Source of the DNA: Winogradskyella sp. KYW1333
Lineage (GTDB): Bacteria; Bacteroidota; Bacteroidia; Flavobacteriales; Flavobacteriaceae
Assembly (NCBI RefSeq): GCF_003335675.1
Contig: NZ_QPHL01000016.1
Span: forward strand, 372,001-436,000
Reading direction: 5' to 3'
DNA length: 64,000 nt
The notes under the pieces: model-generated
Database searches by the model: none
Seen by the model: only the letters and a program-made list of their open reading frames with translations
Told to the model about the DNA's origin: nothing
Translations under genes and position numbers: made by a program
In this document: positions 1-10,361 of the stretch, one piece after another
How the letters are laid out: the number at the start of each line of letters is the position of its first letter
Numbering within the stretch: position 1 is the first letter of the stretch

Positions 1-770
1 TTGCCGATAAATTAACTGCAATCGTTGGCGCCTTTAACATAAGTCCATGGTTGTTCATTGTGCCAGTGATTGTTATATTAATGATTATCAAAAAGACACC
101 TCCACTTATTGCATTACTAATTGGAGCACTTTTAGGTGGTATAACTGCGATTATTGCCCAGCCAGAGATAATTATAACTATAGCTGGGGCTGAATCCTTA
201 AGCTTCCAATCAGCTTACAAAGGAGTAATGAATGCCCTCACCGTTGATACAGCAGTAACAACATCAAGTGCAGAGTTAAATGATCTTTTTACCTCAGGTG
301 GAATGAAGGGTATGTTAGGTACAATTTGGTTGATTGTATGTGCAATGGTATTTGGAGGTGTAATGGATGCTATTGGAGCGCTTTCAAAAATTACTGATGC
401 CCTATTGAAAATGGCGACCTCAGTATTTGGATTATTTGCAAGCACAGTAGCGAGTTGTTTAGCATTAAATTTAACGGCTTCAGATCAATACTTAGCTCTT
501 GTTGTCCCAGGCAAGATGTTTAAGAAAGCCTATAAAGATAGAGGATTAGCTCCTGAAAATTTAAGCAGAACACTAGAAGATGCTGGTACAGTAACATCAG
601 TTCTAATACCATGGAATACTTGTGGTGCATACCATTCTAAAGTATTGTTTGGATATGCTGGTGCCACAGCATACATACCCTATGCGTTTTTTAGTATCAT
701 AAGTCCAATTATGACTCTATTGTTCGCTGCTTTTCAAATTAAAATAAAGCAACTAAGGCAGACGACTTAA
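1..770 (+). CDS. nhaC: Na+/H+ antiporter NhaC, C-terminal part
   Basis: Partial gene: the reading frame is already open at the window edge (in-frame codons run from base 3), so the 5' part lies outside. The visible ~256 residues carry several hydrophobic membrane segments with short charged loops, and the stretch from NLTASDQYLALVVPGKMF through LEDAGTVTSVLIPWNTCGAY is typical of the NhaC antiporter family, which exchanges Na+ for H+ across the inner membrane. A gene caller would probably start at an internal TTG (base 51); that is an artefact of truncation. The stop TAA overlaps the stop of the convergent ankyrin gene by sharing the palindrome TTAA. Confident in the family, not in ion specificity. 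Confidence 0.85.
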   Translation, partial: ADKLTAIVGAFNISPWLFIVPVIVILMIIKKTPPLIALLIGALLGGITAIIAQPEIIITIAGAESLSFQSAYKGVMNALTVDTAVTTSSAELNDLFTSGGMKGMLGTIWLIVCAMVFGGVMDAIGALSKITDALLKMATSVFGLFASTVASCLALNLTASDQYLALVVPGKMFKKAYKDRGLAPENLSRTLEDAGTVTSVLIPWNTCGAYHSKVLFGYAGATAYIPYAFFSIISPIMTLLFAAFQIKIKQLRQTT

Positions 771-1240
771 TTTTCGAGTAAAGAAATAATTTCATTGAGT
801 TCTTTCTCTTTTGCATGGTCTAATGCAATCTTATTATCTTGGTCTATTATGGTGATATCTGCATCACGAGCAATCAATAATTTAACAACCTCAACTTGGT
901 TATATTGCGTCGCAAAACTTAGAGCAGTAGTACCTTTATTGTTTTGAGCATCTATATTGGCACCATTATTTAGCAAAAGCTCAATTAGTTTTAGATTTCC
1001 CTTAAAACTCACACCTATTAATGCCGTATTACCTGTCGCATCTCTACCATCGACATTAGCCTTATGCTCTAGTAAAACTTTTGCGATGTCTTTCTTATCA
1101 AAATAAGTTGCAAAAATTAGAGGTGTAAAACCTCGAGCATCCTCACTATTAACTAAATGTGGATTATTGAGTAGTTGTGCTCTTAAATATTCAACATTAC
1201 CCGTTTGTATAGTTTGAAAAAACAATTCATGAGCATTCAT
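767..1240 (-). CDS. ankyrin-repeat protein next to katG
   Basis: 157 aa made almost entirely of about four ankyrin repeats (recognisable units: GFTPLIFATYFDKKDIAKVLLEH, GNTALIGVSFKGNLKLIELLL, GTTALSFATQYNQVEVVKLLI). No signal peptide, so probably cytoplasmic. It lies 76 nt downstream of katG on the same strand and is probably co-transcribed. Known from Pseudomonas aeruginosa: an ankyrin protein (AnkB) encoded beside catalase katB supports full catalase activity. By analogy this protein may assist KatG folding, haem loading or stability; that is inference from position only. Ankyrin repeats by themselves say only protein-protein interaction. Confidence 0.85.
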   Translation of the reverse strand: MNAHELFFQTIQTGNVEYLRAQLLNNPHLVNSEDARGFTPLIFATYFDKKDIAKVLLEHKANVDGRDATGNTALIGVSFKGNLKLIELLLNNGANIDAQNNKGTTALSFATQYNQVEVVKLLIARDADITIIDQDNKIALDHAKEKELNEIISLLEN

Positions 1241-1316
1241 AGTTAGTAATGATTAAAAAAGGAATACACAACCAATGCGCATTCCTTTGATTTTAATTTA
1301 CTACTAATCAATAACA

Positions 1317-3545
<2,229 letters not shown>

Positions 3546-3616
3546 TTAGTTCAAGGTAAATATAACCAATCAAAACCGCGTATTTAATTTTGAAGATTTT
3601 TAATTCTTATTTTACA

Positions 3617-3631
3617 ATAGCCCTTATCTAT
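3617..3631. promoter_or_regulatory. OxyR-like palindrome upstream of katG
   Basis: ATAG-N7-CTAT, the half-operator spacing of OxyR sites, 72 bp upstream of the katG start in the 246-bp divergent gap. OxyR is the usual peroxide regulator of katG in Bacteroidota. A second half-operator at the expected N7 spacing is not clear, so this is only a candidate. Confidence 0.35.
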
Positions 3632-3647
3632 CGTTTTATTATTTAGA

Positions 3648-3662
3648 ATTGTTTTAAACAAT
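3648..3662. promoter_or_regulatory. perfect 7+7 palindrome (operator-like)
   Basis: ATTGTTT-T-AAACAAT, a perfect inverted repeat with one central base, in the divergent gap between katG and the membrane protein at 3792. It could be an operator for either gene; no regulator is assigned. In an AT-rich gap a chance palindrome of this length is possible. Confidence 0.25.
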
Positions 3663-3791
3663 AGCAATTTGCTTTGTTTTGTTTAAGCATTAACCTTATT
3701 CCACTACGTTTACAATCAAAATCTTAAACACTATTGTTAAAGACTTGCGCTTTGTCGCTTTGCATGTTATTTTTATAAAAAAATTGCGCTT

Positions 3792-4511
3792 ATGTTAATT
3801 AAAAAGACAAATATTGAGGAGAGACTGCAATATTTAAAAAACAAACAAACAAACGAACAGGATATTCTGCAAGCTGTTCATAAACTACTAGCTGTTGATA
3901 ACCATAAAGATGATCTGGTTTTAGAAACACTTTCTAAAAGTAATGATGCTAATAACAATGATTTTGTTTTTGATCTTCTCGAAACAGAACGTATTTATCA
4001 GTTAGAACAGATTAAAGAGATTTGCATTAACTACAGATTACGCTTTCTTGATTCTAAATACTTTAAAGGTGAATTGCCTTACGAGGCGATTTTGAAAATA
4101 AAATCACTAGAGAAGAAACATAATACCAAATTAAATGGATTCAAAATAATTGCACCCTCTAAACTTTTTAAATTAGAAAACGCTGATGACCCATTACTCT
4201 TTGCCCCTATTGGTAATGGCTATTACTACCTTATCCATAAATGGGGAAATGATTTAAATCCGTTTAGGAAAATATTGATGTGGCCTTACAAGAGTTTTGG
4301 GAATTTAATTATAGCAACTTTACTTGTAAGTTTAATTGCAACAGGATTATTCCCTGAAGGTGTTTTTTCCAACAAGCCAAACTCTACTCAAGCCGGTATG
4401 ATATTCTTTTTTATTTTTAAGTCTATCGCCGCAGTTGTTATATATTATGGTTTTGCTGCAGGTAAGAACTTTAATACAGCTATTTGGAATAGCAAATATT
4501 TTAATGCCTGA
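3792..4511 (+). CDS. uncharacterised membrane protein
   Basis: 239 aa. I do not recognise a named family. The first ~165 residues are hydrophilic and mostly helical, with a conserved-looking patch LLFAPIGNGYYYLIHKWGNDLNP. Two hydrophobic segments follow near the C-terminus (around FGNLIIATLLVSLIATGLF and GMIFFFIFKSIAAVVIYYGF), suggesting a cytoplasmic N-terminal domain anchored by a C-terminal hairpin in the inner membrane. No signal peptide. It is divergent from katG and 64 nt before a DUF2007 gene in the same direction. Start ATG 3792 is the only good candidate. Confidence 0.7.
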   Translation: MLIKKTNIEERLQYLKNKQTNEQDILQAVHKLLAVDNHKDDLVLETLSKSNDANNNDFVFDLLETERIYQLEQIKEICINYRLRFLDSKYFKGELPYEAILKIKSLEKKHNTKLNGFKIIAPSKLFKLENADDPLLFAPIGNGYYYLIHKWGNDLNPFRKILMWPYKSFGNLIIATLLVSLIATGLFPEGVFSNKPNSTQAGMIFFFIFKSIAAVVIYYGFAAGKNFNTAIWNSKYFNA

Positions 4512-4575
4512 TAATTATCATGTAACATTCTAGAAAATTTCGTAACTTATAGGTATAATACTAATACCACTTATT

Positions 4576-4818
4576 ATGAGCGCATCAGAATACACCAAAA
4601 TATATAACGGTAATTTTATTTTAGTAACTAGAGTTAAAGACGCATTAGAAAAGGAAGAGATAATACCTATCATTAAGGATGAAGGAGAATCTCAGCGTCT
4701 AGCTGGATATGCCTCATTAAATCAAGGTTTTCAGGAGGTATTTGTCCACAATGACGAATTAGAAAAAGCCAATTCTATTATAGAGAAAGTAAAGGCTGAA
4801 ATGGAAACTTCGGCTTAA
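4576..4818 (+). CDS. DUF2007-family small protein
   Basis: 80 aa, cytoplasmic. The pattern YTKIYNGNFILVTRVKDALE...IPIIKDEGESQRLAGY...QEVFVHNDELEKANSII matches DUF2007, annotated as putative signal-transducing protein: a small alpha/beta ferredoxin-like domain related to PII/ACT-like folds. The function is unknown in this family. It follows the membrane protein gene with a 64-nt gap and runs convergent to the ABC-F gene, ending 18 nt from its stop. Confidence 0.75.
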   Translation: MSASEYTKIYNGNFILVTRVKDALEKEEIIPIIKDEGESQRLAGYASLNQGFQEVFVHNDELEKANSIIEKVKAEMETSA

Positions 4819-4836
4819 TTTTTTAAAATCTTTTTT

Positions 4837-6462
4837 CTAGACAGTTTGAGCGTACATTTTATCACGTTGCTCTTTAATTTTTTTATCACTCATATATTCG
4901 TCAAACGTCATGTGTCTATCAATGACTCCATTTGGCGTAAGCTCAATTATCCTATTACCAACGGTTTGAGCAAACTCATGATCATGTGTGGTCAATAAAA
5001 CTGTGCCTTTAAAATTCTTCAATGAATTGTTGAATGCTGTAATACTCTCTAAATCTAAGTGGTTGGTAGGTTCATCTAACATCAATACATTTGCACGAAT
5101 CATCATCATTCTGCTGAGCATACAACGCACCTTTTCACCACCGGATAATACATCTGCTGTTTTCAATGCTTCTTCACCACTAAATATCATTTTACCTAAG
5201 AAACCTCTTATATAAACTTCCTCTCGTTCCTCTTCTGTGGTCGCCCATTGGCGTAACCAATCTACCAAGGTCAACTTATTAGTAAAGTATTCACTATTGT
5301 CTAATGGCAAATATGATTGTGCAGTAGTGACTCCCCAAGCAAATTTGCCGCAATCGGCTTTTTCTTTACCATTTATAATTTGGTAAAATGCCGTGGTAGC
5401 TCTAGAATCCTTTGAATATACAACTACTTTATCACCTTTTGCTAAATTAATATCAACACCCTTAAATAAAAGCTCACCATCAATACTTGCCGATAATCCT
5501 TCGATATTTAAAATTTGATCACCAGCTTCGCGCTCACGCTCAAAAATAATGGCAGGATAACGCCGGCTCGATGGTTTGATGTCTGAAATATTCAACTTAT
5601 CAATCATTTTTTTTCTACTTGTAGCCTGTTTAGACTTTGCTACATTTGCAGAGAAACGACGAATAAATTCTTCAAGCTCTTTTTTCTTTTCTTCTGCCTT
5701 CTTATTCTGCTGGGCACGCTGTTTAGCTGCTAACTGAGACGATTGATACCAAAATGTGTAGTTACCAGAATAATGATTAATCTTTCCAAAATCTATATCT
5801 GAAATATGCGTACATACTGCATCTAAAAAGTGCCTGTCGTGAGATACAACAATCACACAATTATCATAATTGGCTAAAAAGTTCTCTAACCAAGTAATAG
5901 TCTCATAATCCAGGTCATTTGTCGGCTCATCCATTATTAGTACATCAGGATTGCCAAAAAGTGCTTGGGCTAAAAGTACACGTACTTTTTGCTTACCGTC
6001 TAAATCACCCATTAAAATATAATGTAATTCTTCCTTGATACCCAAATTAGATAATAATGCAGCTCCATCACTATCTGCATTCCACCCATTCATTTCTTCA
6101 AATTGTACTTGTAACTCACCAATCTTTTCCGCATTCTCATCAGTGTAGTCAGCATATAAAGCATCAATTTGTGTCTTTAATTCATAAAGGGGTTTATTTC
6201 CTTTTAAAACTGTTTCTAAAACTGTATCCTCATCATGCTTATTATGATTTTGCTCAAGTACTGACATACGCTTACCAGGTTCCATATGAACATGACCTGA
6301 TGTAGGATCCATATTACCTGACAAAATTTTTAAAAAAGTAGACTTCCCAGCACCATTAGCGCCAATAATTCCGTAACAATTACCACTATTAAATGTTGTA
6401 TTTACCTCATCAAATAATACGCGCTTACCAAACTGAACTGATAAATTAGAAACTGATAACAT
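4837..6462 (-). CDS. ABC-F family ATPase (YbiT-like)
   Basis: 541 aa with two ABC ATPase domains and no membrane segments: an ABC-F protein, a class that acts on the ribosome rather than in transport. Domain 1: Walker A GANGAGKST, degenerate signature GDLDGKQKVR, Walker B VLIMDEPTNDLD, then a charged coiled linker rich in K and E (roughly residues 235-290), as expected for the P-site tRNA interaction motif. Domain 2: signature LSGGEKVR and Walker B VLMLDEPTNHLD are intact, but the Walker A position reads VVVYSKDSRATTAF, lacking the GxxGxGKS/T loop. Overall closest by eye to YbiT. The second site may bind nucleotide weakly or not at all. Substrate and regulatory role unknown. Confidence 0.9.
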   Translation of the reverse strand: MLSVSNLSVQFGKRVLFDEVNTTFNSGNCYGIIGANGAGKSTFLKILSGNMDPTSGHVHMEPGKRMSVLEQNHNKHDEDTVLETVLKGNKPLYELKTQIDALYADYTDENAEKIGELQVQFEEMNGWNADSDGAALLSNLGIKEELHYILMGDLDGKQKVRVLLAQALFGNPDVLIMDEPTNDLDYETITWLENFLANYDNCVIVVSHDRHFLDAVCTHISDIDFGKINHYSGNYTFWYQSSQLAAKQRAQQNKKAEEKKKELEEFIRRFSANVAKSKQATSRKKMIDKLNISDIKPSSRRYPAIIFEREREAGDQILNIEGLSASIDGELLFKGVDINLAKGDKVVVYSKDSRATTAFYQIINGKEKADCGKFAWGVTTAQSYLPLDNSEYFTNKLTLVDWLRQWATTEEEREEVYIRGFLGKMIFSGEEALKTADVLSGGEKVRCMLSRMMMIRANVLMLDEPTNHLDLESITAFNNSLKNFKGTVLLTTHDHEFAQTVGNRIIELTPNGVIDRHMTFDEYMSDKKIKEQRDKMYAQTV

Positions 6463-6484
6463 TTTATGCTTTTTAAATTCGCGA

Positions 6485-6492
6485 CAAAAGTA
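6485..6492 (-). promoter_or_regulatory. -7 element for the ABC-F gene
   Basis: TACTTTTG on the minus strand, an exact match to the Bacteroidota consensus TAnnTTTG, 22 nt upstream of the ABC-F start codon. No clear -33 TTG at the usual 17-20 nt distance. Confidence 0.5.
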
Positions 6493-6595
6493 GAAAATAA
6501 AAGCTACTAGACGAAATATTCACAAACTATAACAAGATTTAACGAGCTATTAACAACAGATGAATGCTTCAACACATATTTTTGCTTGACTAATA

Positions 6596-8056
6596 ATGAC
6601 TAAAACACTTATTTTAATACGATTTTTCGGTCTTTTTGTAGGACTATTAGCAATTACATTCGGGTGCAAATCTGAGAGTGCTTCCGAAGGTGATGTAGCC
6701 TTTTTAGGTGGTGAGATTGTAAATCCTAAGAACAACAATGTTATACTTTATAATACTCACGGTAAAGTTGTTGATTCATTTAAATTGGATGTCAATAATA
6801 GATTCAAACACAACTTTAAGAATCTACATACAGGTTTATATTCAATAACTCATGGTGGAGAATATCAACTTGTTTTGTTAGAACCTAATGATAGTGTAAT
6901 GTTTAGATTAAACACTTATGACTTTGACGAGTCGTTAGTTTTTACAGGAAAGGGAGCCAAAAAGAATAATTATTTAATTAAAACTTACCTCTCTAATGAA
7001 AGAGAAGCAGGCAAGTTAGTTGAATATTCTAAAATGGAACCAGAGGAATTTCACTCTTTTATTGAAGAGCGTAGACAGCGTCATTTAAATCAGCTTCATA
7101 AATTTCTTGAACAGAATAAACAATCTGACTTTTTTCAATCTATTCTTGAAGCAAACATAAATTACAACAATTATGCTGACAAGGAGATTTACCCTTTTGC
7201 ATATTTTGGTAACAACAAATTAATCCATGTAAAGGATTTACCGGAAAAATTTTATGCTCATAGAAGTAACATTGATTATAATGCCAATCATTTAAGTAGA
7301 TTCTTTTCTTACAACAGATTTTTGTTTTCTCATATTGATAATTTAGCAATTAGTTCTTTCTACGAGCACAATGATTTCCATAGTAAATTTGATAGACATT
7401 CAATGGAATACAACAAGTCTAAATTAGACCTAATTGACAGTATAATTGCAGACGAAACAATAAAGAATAACCTACTAAAATATAAAGCGAGGAATTATAT
7501 TAGTCATAATCACACGGAAGATGAAGCTAATGAATTACTAGATTATTATTTAAGTAGGAGCACTAATGAGGAAGATAAATCCGATATGATAGATTTAGTG
7601 GCATCTTTGAAATTACTACGACAAGGAAACACATTACCAAGTCTAGAAATTGTAAGTTATGATGACAAAGAATACTCATTAAACTCTATTATTACAAAAC
7701 CAACAATAATCTATTTTTGGTCTTCTAACTCCAAAGCTCAATACAGAAACAGTCATTACAAAGTGAACTCCTTAAAAAAAGCGTTTGATTATGTGGATTT
7801 TGTTTCTATTAATGTAAACGATAACGACGATAAGTATTGGAAGAAAATAATTAGTAATTACGATTTTTCAACAACGAGTGAATACAAGTTTAAAGACTCC
7901 AATAAGGCAAAAAAAATATTGGCTGTAAACTACTTGAACAAAGCAATCATTGTTGATGAAAATGGAATTATACTTCATCCTAATGTCAATATTTTCAAAT
8001 CTGACTTCTCAGAAAAGTTAGAAGAATTACTACAAAAAAAACACCTTATTAAATAA
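6596..8056 (+). CDS. lipoprotein with degenerate thioredoxin-like domain
   Basis: 486 aa. The N-terminus has a hydrophobic signal ending in a lipobox (LLAITFGC, Cys about residue 22), so it is a lipoprotein. Residues ~30-120 form a beta-rich domain like the DUF4369 domain that precedes many Bacteroidota TlpA proteins; a helical middle follows; residues ~345-486 look like a TlpA/thioredoxin fold (PTIIYFWSSNSKAQYRNSHYKV... then KAIIVDENGIIL). The usual WCxxC active site is replaced by WSSNSK, so classic disulfide chemistry is lost. It may be a structural or binding derivative. The stop codon lies inside the terminator of the convergent aldolase gene. Confidence 0.7.
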   Translation: MTKTLILIRFFGLFVGLLAITFGCKSESASEGDVAFLGGEIVNPKNNNVILYNTHGKVVDSFKLDVNNRFKHNFKNLHTGLYSITHGGEYQLVLLEPNDSVMFRLNTYDFDESLVFTGKGAKKNNYLIKTYLSNEREAGKLVEYSKMEPEEFHSFIEERRQRHLNQLHKFLEQNKQSDFFQSILEANINYNNYADKEIYPFAYFGNNKLIHVKDLPEKFYAHRSNIDYNANHLSRFFSYNRFLFSHIDNLAISSFYEHNDFHSKFDRHSMEYNKSKLDLIDSIIADETIKNNLLKYKARNYISHNHTEDEANELLDYYLSRSTNEEDKSDMIDLVASLKLLRQGNTLPSLEIVSYDDKEYSLNSIITKPTIIYFWSSNSKAQYRNSHYKVNSLKKAFDYVDFVSINVNDNDDKYWKKIISNYDFSTTSEYKFKDSNKAKKILAVNYLNKAIIVDENGIILHPNVNIFKSDFSEKLEELLQKKHLIK

Positions 8057-8061
8057 GGTGT
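8033..8061 (-). terminator. intrinsic terminator of the aldolase gene
   Basis: Perfect 10-bp stem ACACCTTATT / AATAAGGTGT (8041-8061); read on the minus strand it is followed by a run of T (A-run 8033-8041 on plus). It serves the minus-strand aldolase gene and overlaps the last codons and stop of the convergent lipoprotein gene. Confidence 0.85.
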
Positions 8062-8087
8062 CTTGTAAATGTTTTTTAGAAGAAATT

Positions 8088-8741
8088 CTAATTTCCTTTT
8101 TTATAATCTGCTAAAAATTTCTCTAAGCCAATATCTGTTAATGGGTGTTTTAGCAACCCAACGATAGAACTTAACGGTCCGGTCATAACATCTGCGCCTA
8201 ATTTAGCACAATCAATAACATGCATAGTATGTCTAACAGAAGCTGCAAGTATTTCTGTATCAAAAGCATAATTATCATATATATGGCGGATTTCTGCTAT
8301 TAAATTGAGACCATCAGTAGAAATATCATCTAATCTTCCAATAAACGGTGACACATATGTTGCTCCTGCTTTAGCTGCTAAAAGAGCTTGACCAGGTGAG
8401 AATACTAAAGTTACATTTGTTTTTATCCCTTTATCTGAAAAATACTTACATGCCTTTATCCCATCTTTTATCATAGGAAGTTTAATTACAATCTGATCAT
8501 GCAATTCAGCAAGTGCCTCACCTTCCCTTACCATACCTTCAAAATCTGTTGATATTACCTCAGCTGAAACATCTCCGTCTACGATATTACAAATATCTAC
8601 ATAGTGCTTCAAAATATTATTTGTACCAGTGATACCTTCCTTTGCCATTAACGATGGATTTGTAGTAACACCATCAAGTATACCCATATCTTGAGCTTCT
8701 TTAATTTGGTCTAGATTTGCAGTATCGATAAAAAATTTCAT
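8088..8741 (-). CDS. fsa: fructose-6-phosphate aldolase / transaldolase-like
   Basis: 217 aa, the length of the short decameric TalC/FSA subfamily, well below the ~315 aa of classical transaldolase. It begins [16 protein letters not shown] and has VTTNPSL near residue 27; the Schiff-base Lys is Lys87 in [30 protein letters not shown] and FIGRLDDI follow. These enzymes cleave or transfer dihydroxyacetone units of sugar phosphates in the cytoplasm. Many flavobacterial members are annotated as transaldolase in the pentose phosphate pathway; the sequence alone does not separate the two activities. Monocistronic, with its own terminator. Confidence 0.93.
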   Translation of the reverse strand: MKFFIDTANLDQIKEAQDMGILDGVTTNPSLMAKEGITGTNNILKHYVDICNIVDGDVSAEVISTDFEGMVREGEALAELHDQIVIKLPMIKDGIKACKYFSDKGIKTNVTLVFSPGQALLAAKAGATYVSPFIGRLDDISTDGLNLIAEIRHIYDNYAFDTEILAASVRHTMHVIDCAKLGADVMTGPLSSIVGLLKHPLTDIGLEKFLADYKKGN

Positions 8742-8858
8742 GCTTAATTAATTTGAGTTGTTGAAGTTTAAAGTTGTCGCGAATTTACAACTTATAGGTA
8801 GTTTAATATGGGATAATTAATTAAAATATATTAACAACTTACTAAAAGCAATGTATAG

Positions 8859-9263
8859 TTATTCTTCAATAATTAAAGTATAGGTTTTTGAAGTCGAATA
8901 GTTACATAATAAATCGTCTGCACCATCATCCCTAAACGGACCATCAACATCAACAAATATAGTAACATCAAATGTCCCAACTTCTGCTGGCGTTCCTTCA
9001 ATACTAATAGTTCTGAAGTTTACAAAATAATCCATACCTAAAGGCAATCCGCTAACATCAAAATAATAGTCGTAGTCTTGGTCTCGAGGTTCGTTGTTTA
9101 TTTCCGCCTTAATTTCAACATAATAATAGGTTTCTGTTGCGCCTACAGGGAATATTCTATTTTCCAATTCCGGTTCTCTAGGAATTATACAATCAAATAC
9201 GTCTTCACAACTAAAAAATATAATTGGAATGAAAAGCAGTAATAAAATTTTGTGAATTTTCAT
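8859..9263 (-). CDS. small putative lipoprotein with Ig-like domain
   Basis: 134 aa from the Met at 9263; an upstream in-frame Met at 9299 would add 12 residues before the signal and is less likely. Signal peptide with lipobox (IPIIFFSC, Cys about residue 18). The rest is acidic and beta-rich; the part GLPLGMDYFVNFRTISIEGTP followed by AEVGTFDVTIFVDV resembles putative-Ig/cadherin-like domains in which the phrase EGTPxxxGTF recurs. Function unknown. It sits 48 nt downstream of the SDR gene and may share its transcript. Confidence 0.65.
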   Translation of the reverse strand: MKIHKILLLLFIPIIFFSCEDVFDCIIPREPELENRIFPVGATETYYYVEIKAEINNEPRDQDYDYYFDVSGLPLGMDYFVNFRTISIEGTPAEVGTFDVTIFVDVDGPFRDDGADDLLCNYSTSKTYTLIIEE

Positions 9264-9310
9264 GATAGCTAATTTGAATATATTGTTATCAAACAGCATA
9301 CCATTCTTAA

Positions 9311-10114
9311 CTAAAGCTTGTAGTGATTCATTAATAACTTTTCATATACCTTATCTGGTAGAATTCTTTTCAACACAATTGAGAATTTTTGCATAAAAAC
9401 CCCAACTTTATAATGAATCTTGGGTTTTGGTGTATTAATTATTTTTAGAATCGCTTCAGCCATTTCATTTGGGTCATTTCCTCCATCAACATGTTCATCC
9501 ATCATTTTTAATGACGCTTCATACTGTTCTTTATAAGGAGAATTATCAATTACTGGAGCATGATATCTTCCTGCCGCAATATTCGTAGCAAAATCTCCAG
9601 GAGCAACATTTGTCATTTCTATATTAAATGACTTTAACTCCATTCTAAAACTCTCGGTAATTATTTCTAGAGCACCTTTACTTGCGCTATAAACACCGCG
9701 ATATGGTAAACCCATATAACCTGCTATAGATGTGATATTAATAATTAGTCCTGATTTATTTTTGCGCATACTCGGAAGTACAGCTTTTATAACATTAATT
9801 GGCCCAAAAAGATTTGTTTCAAAATTTCGCTTTATTTCATGTTCCGGAATTTCTTCTATGGGACCAGTTATACCTGCACCAGCATTGTTGATTAGAACAT
9901 CAATTTTTGAAGTACGCGATAAAACTTCGTCAATACAATTAGTGATTGATTGAGATTGGGTAACATCTAGTGCTACCAACGGGAATTTACTTTTTTTATA
10001 ACTTGAAGGATTTCTACTTGTGCCATAAACATCAAATCCTTTTTTAATTAGAAATTCTCCAATTGCTTTTCCTATTCCAGAAGACCCACCAGTTATCAAT
10101 ACTACTTTAGACAT
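9311..10114 (-). CDS. short-chain dehydrogenase/reductase
   Basis: 267 aa counted from MSKVVLITGG at 10114; the longer frame to 10171 would put codons inside the promoter and SRP RNA terminator and is rejected. Classical SDR: cofactor motif TGGSSGIG, structural NNAGAG, catalytic Ser in ITSIAGY and Tyr/Lys in VYSASKG. It has a C-terminal extension (KPKIHYKVGVFMQKFSIVLKRILP) typical of the subgroup acting on lipids or retinol-like substrates, and may associate with membrane. Substrate unknown. A strong promoter lies 30 nt upstream. Confidence 0.88.
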   Translation of the reverse strand: MSKVVLITGGSSGIGKAIGEFLIKKGFDVYGTSRNPSSYKKSKFPLVALDVTQSQSITNCIDEVLSRTSKIDVLINNAGAGITGPIEEIPEHEIKRNFETNLFGPINVIKAVLPSMRKNKSGLIINITSIAGYMGLPYRGVYSASKGALEIITESFRMELKSFNIEMTNVAPGDFATNIAAGRYHAPVIDNSPYKEQYEASLKMMDEHVDGGNDPNEMAEAILKIINTPKPKIHYKVGVFMQKFSIVLKRILPDKVYEKLLMNHYKL

Positions 10115-10143
10115 ATGAGTTAAATAATAATGCTTCGAAAATA

Positions 10144-10171
10144 CAAATTTATAGGAGACTTTAATGCACAA
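10144..10171 (-). promoter_or_regulatory. promoter of the SDR gene
   Basis: On the minus strand: TTTTTTG (-33), 17-nt spacer, TAAATTTG (-7), an ideal Bacteroidota promoter. The -33 T-run is at the same time the T-tail of the SRP RNA terminator, so the two transcription units are directly abutted. Confidence 0.75.
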
Positions 10172-10273
10172 AAAAAGGGCAAGCTACCTACATCACACCG
10201 CTACGACCGCGTACCTTTGCTGCGTTCCCGCCCTGGAGGATTAAGCAGGAGCTGGTTGTGCAGGACTTGCCCG
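10172..10273 (-). ncRNA. ffs: signal recognition particle RNA (small bacterial type)
   Basis: Minus-strand transcript of about 100 nt. The conserved apical SRP loop reads CCAGGGCGGGAACGCAGCAA, matching the Ffh-binding region (GGAA...AGCA asymmetric loop) of 4.5S RNA. Its ends are complementary: GGGCAAG at 10266-10272 pairs with CTTGCCC at 10177-10183, giving the closing stem of the single long hairpin. A T-run follows at once (10170-10176), ending transcription. The 5' end is set by the -7 box 5-6 nt upstream. The RNA joins Ffh to target membrane proteins co-translationally. The higher local GC content also fits a structured RNA. Confidence 0.93.
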
Positions 10274-10277
10274 GCGG

Positions 10278-10307
10278 CAAAGATACAACCTTTTAATACT
10301 TTGGCAA
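10278..10307 (-). promoter_or_regulatory. promoter of the SRP RNA gene
   Basis: Minus strand: TTG, 19-nt spacer, TATCTTTG (exact TAnnTTTG), with the predicted RNA start GGGCAAG 6 nt after the box. Spacing and RNA end agree well. Confidence 0.8.
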
Positions 10308-10361
10308 TGATTTTTAAACTGAATTTTTATTTAATAACTTGGCCAAAAATCACAGAGAATA

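Noticed and set aside
10115..10171. N-terminal extension of the SDR gene
   Set aside because: It would cover the SDR promoter and the SRP RNA T-run; MSKVVLITGG at 10114 is the natural start.
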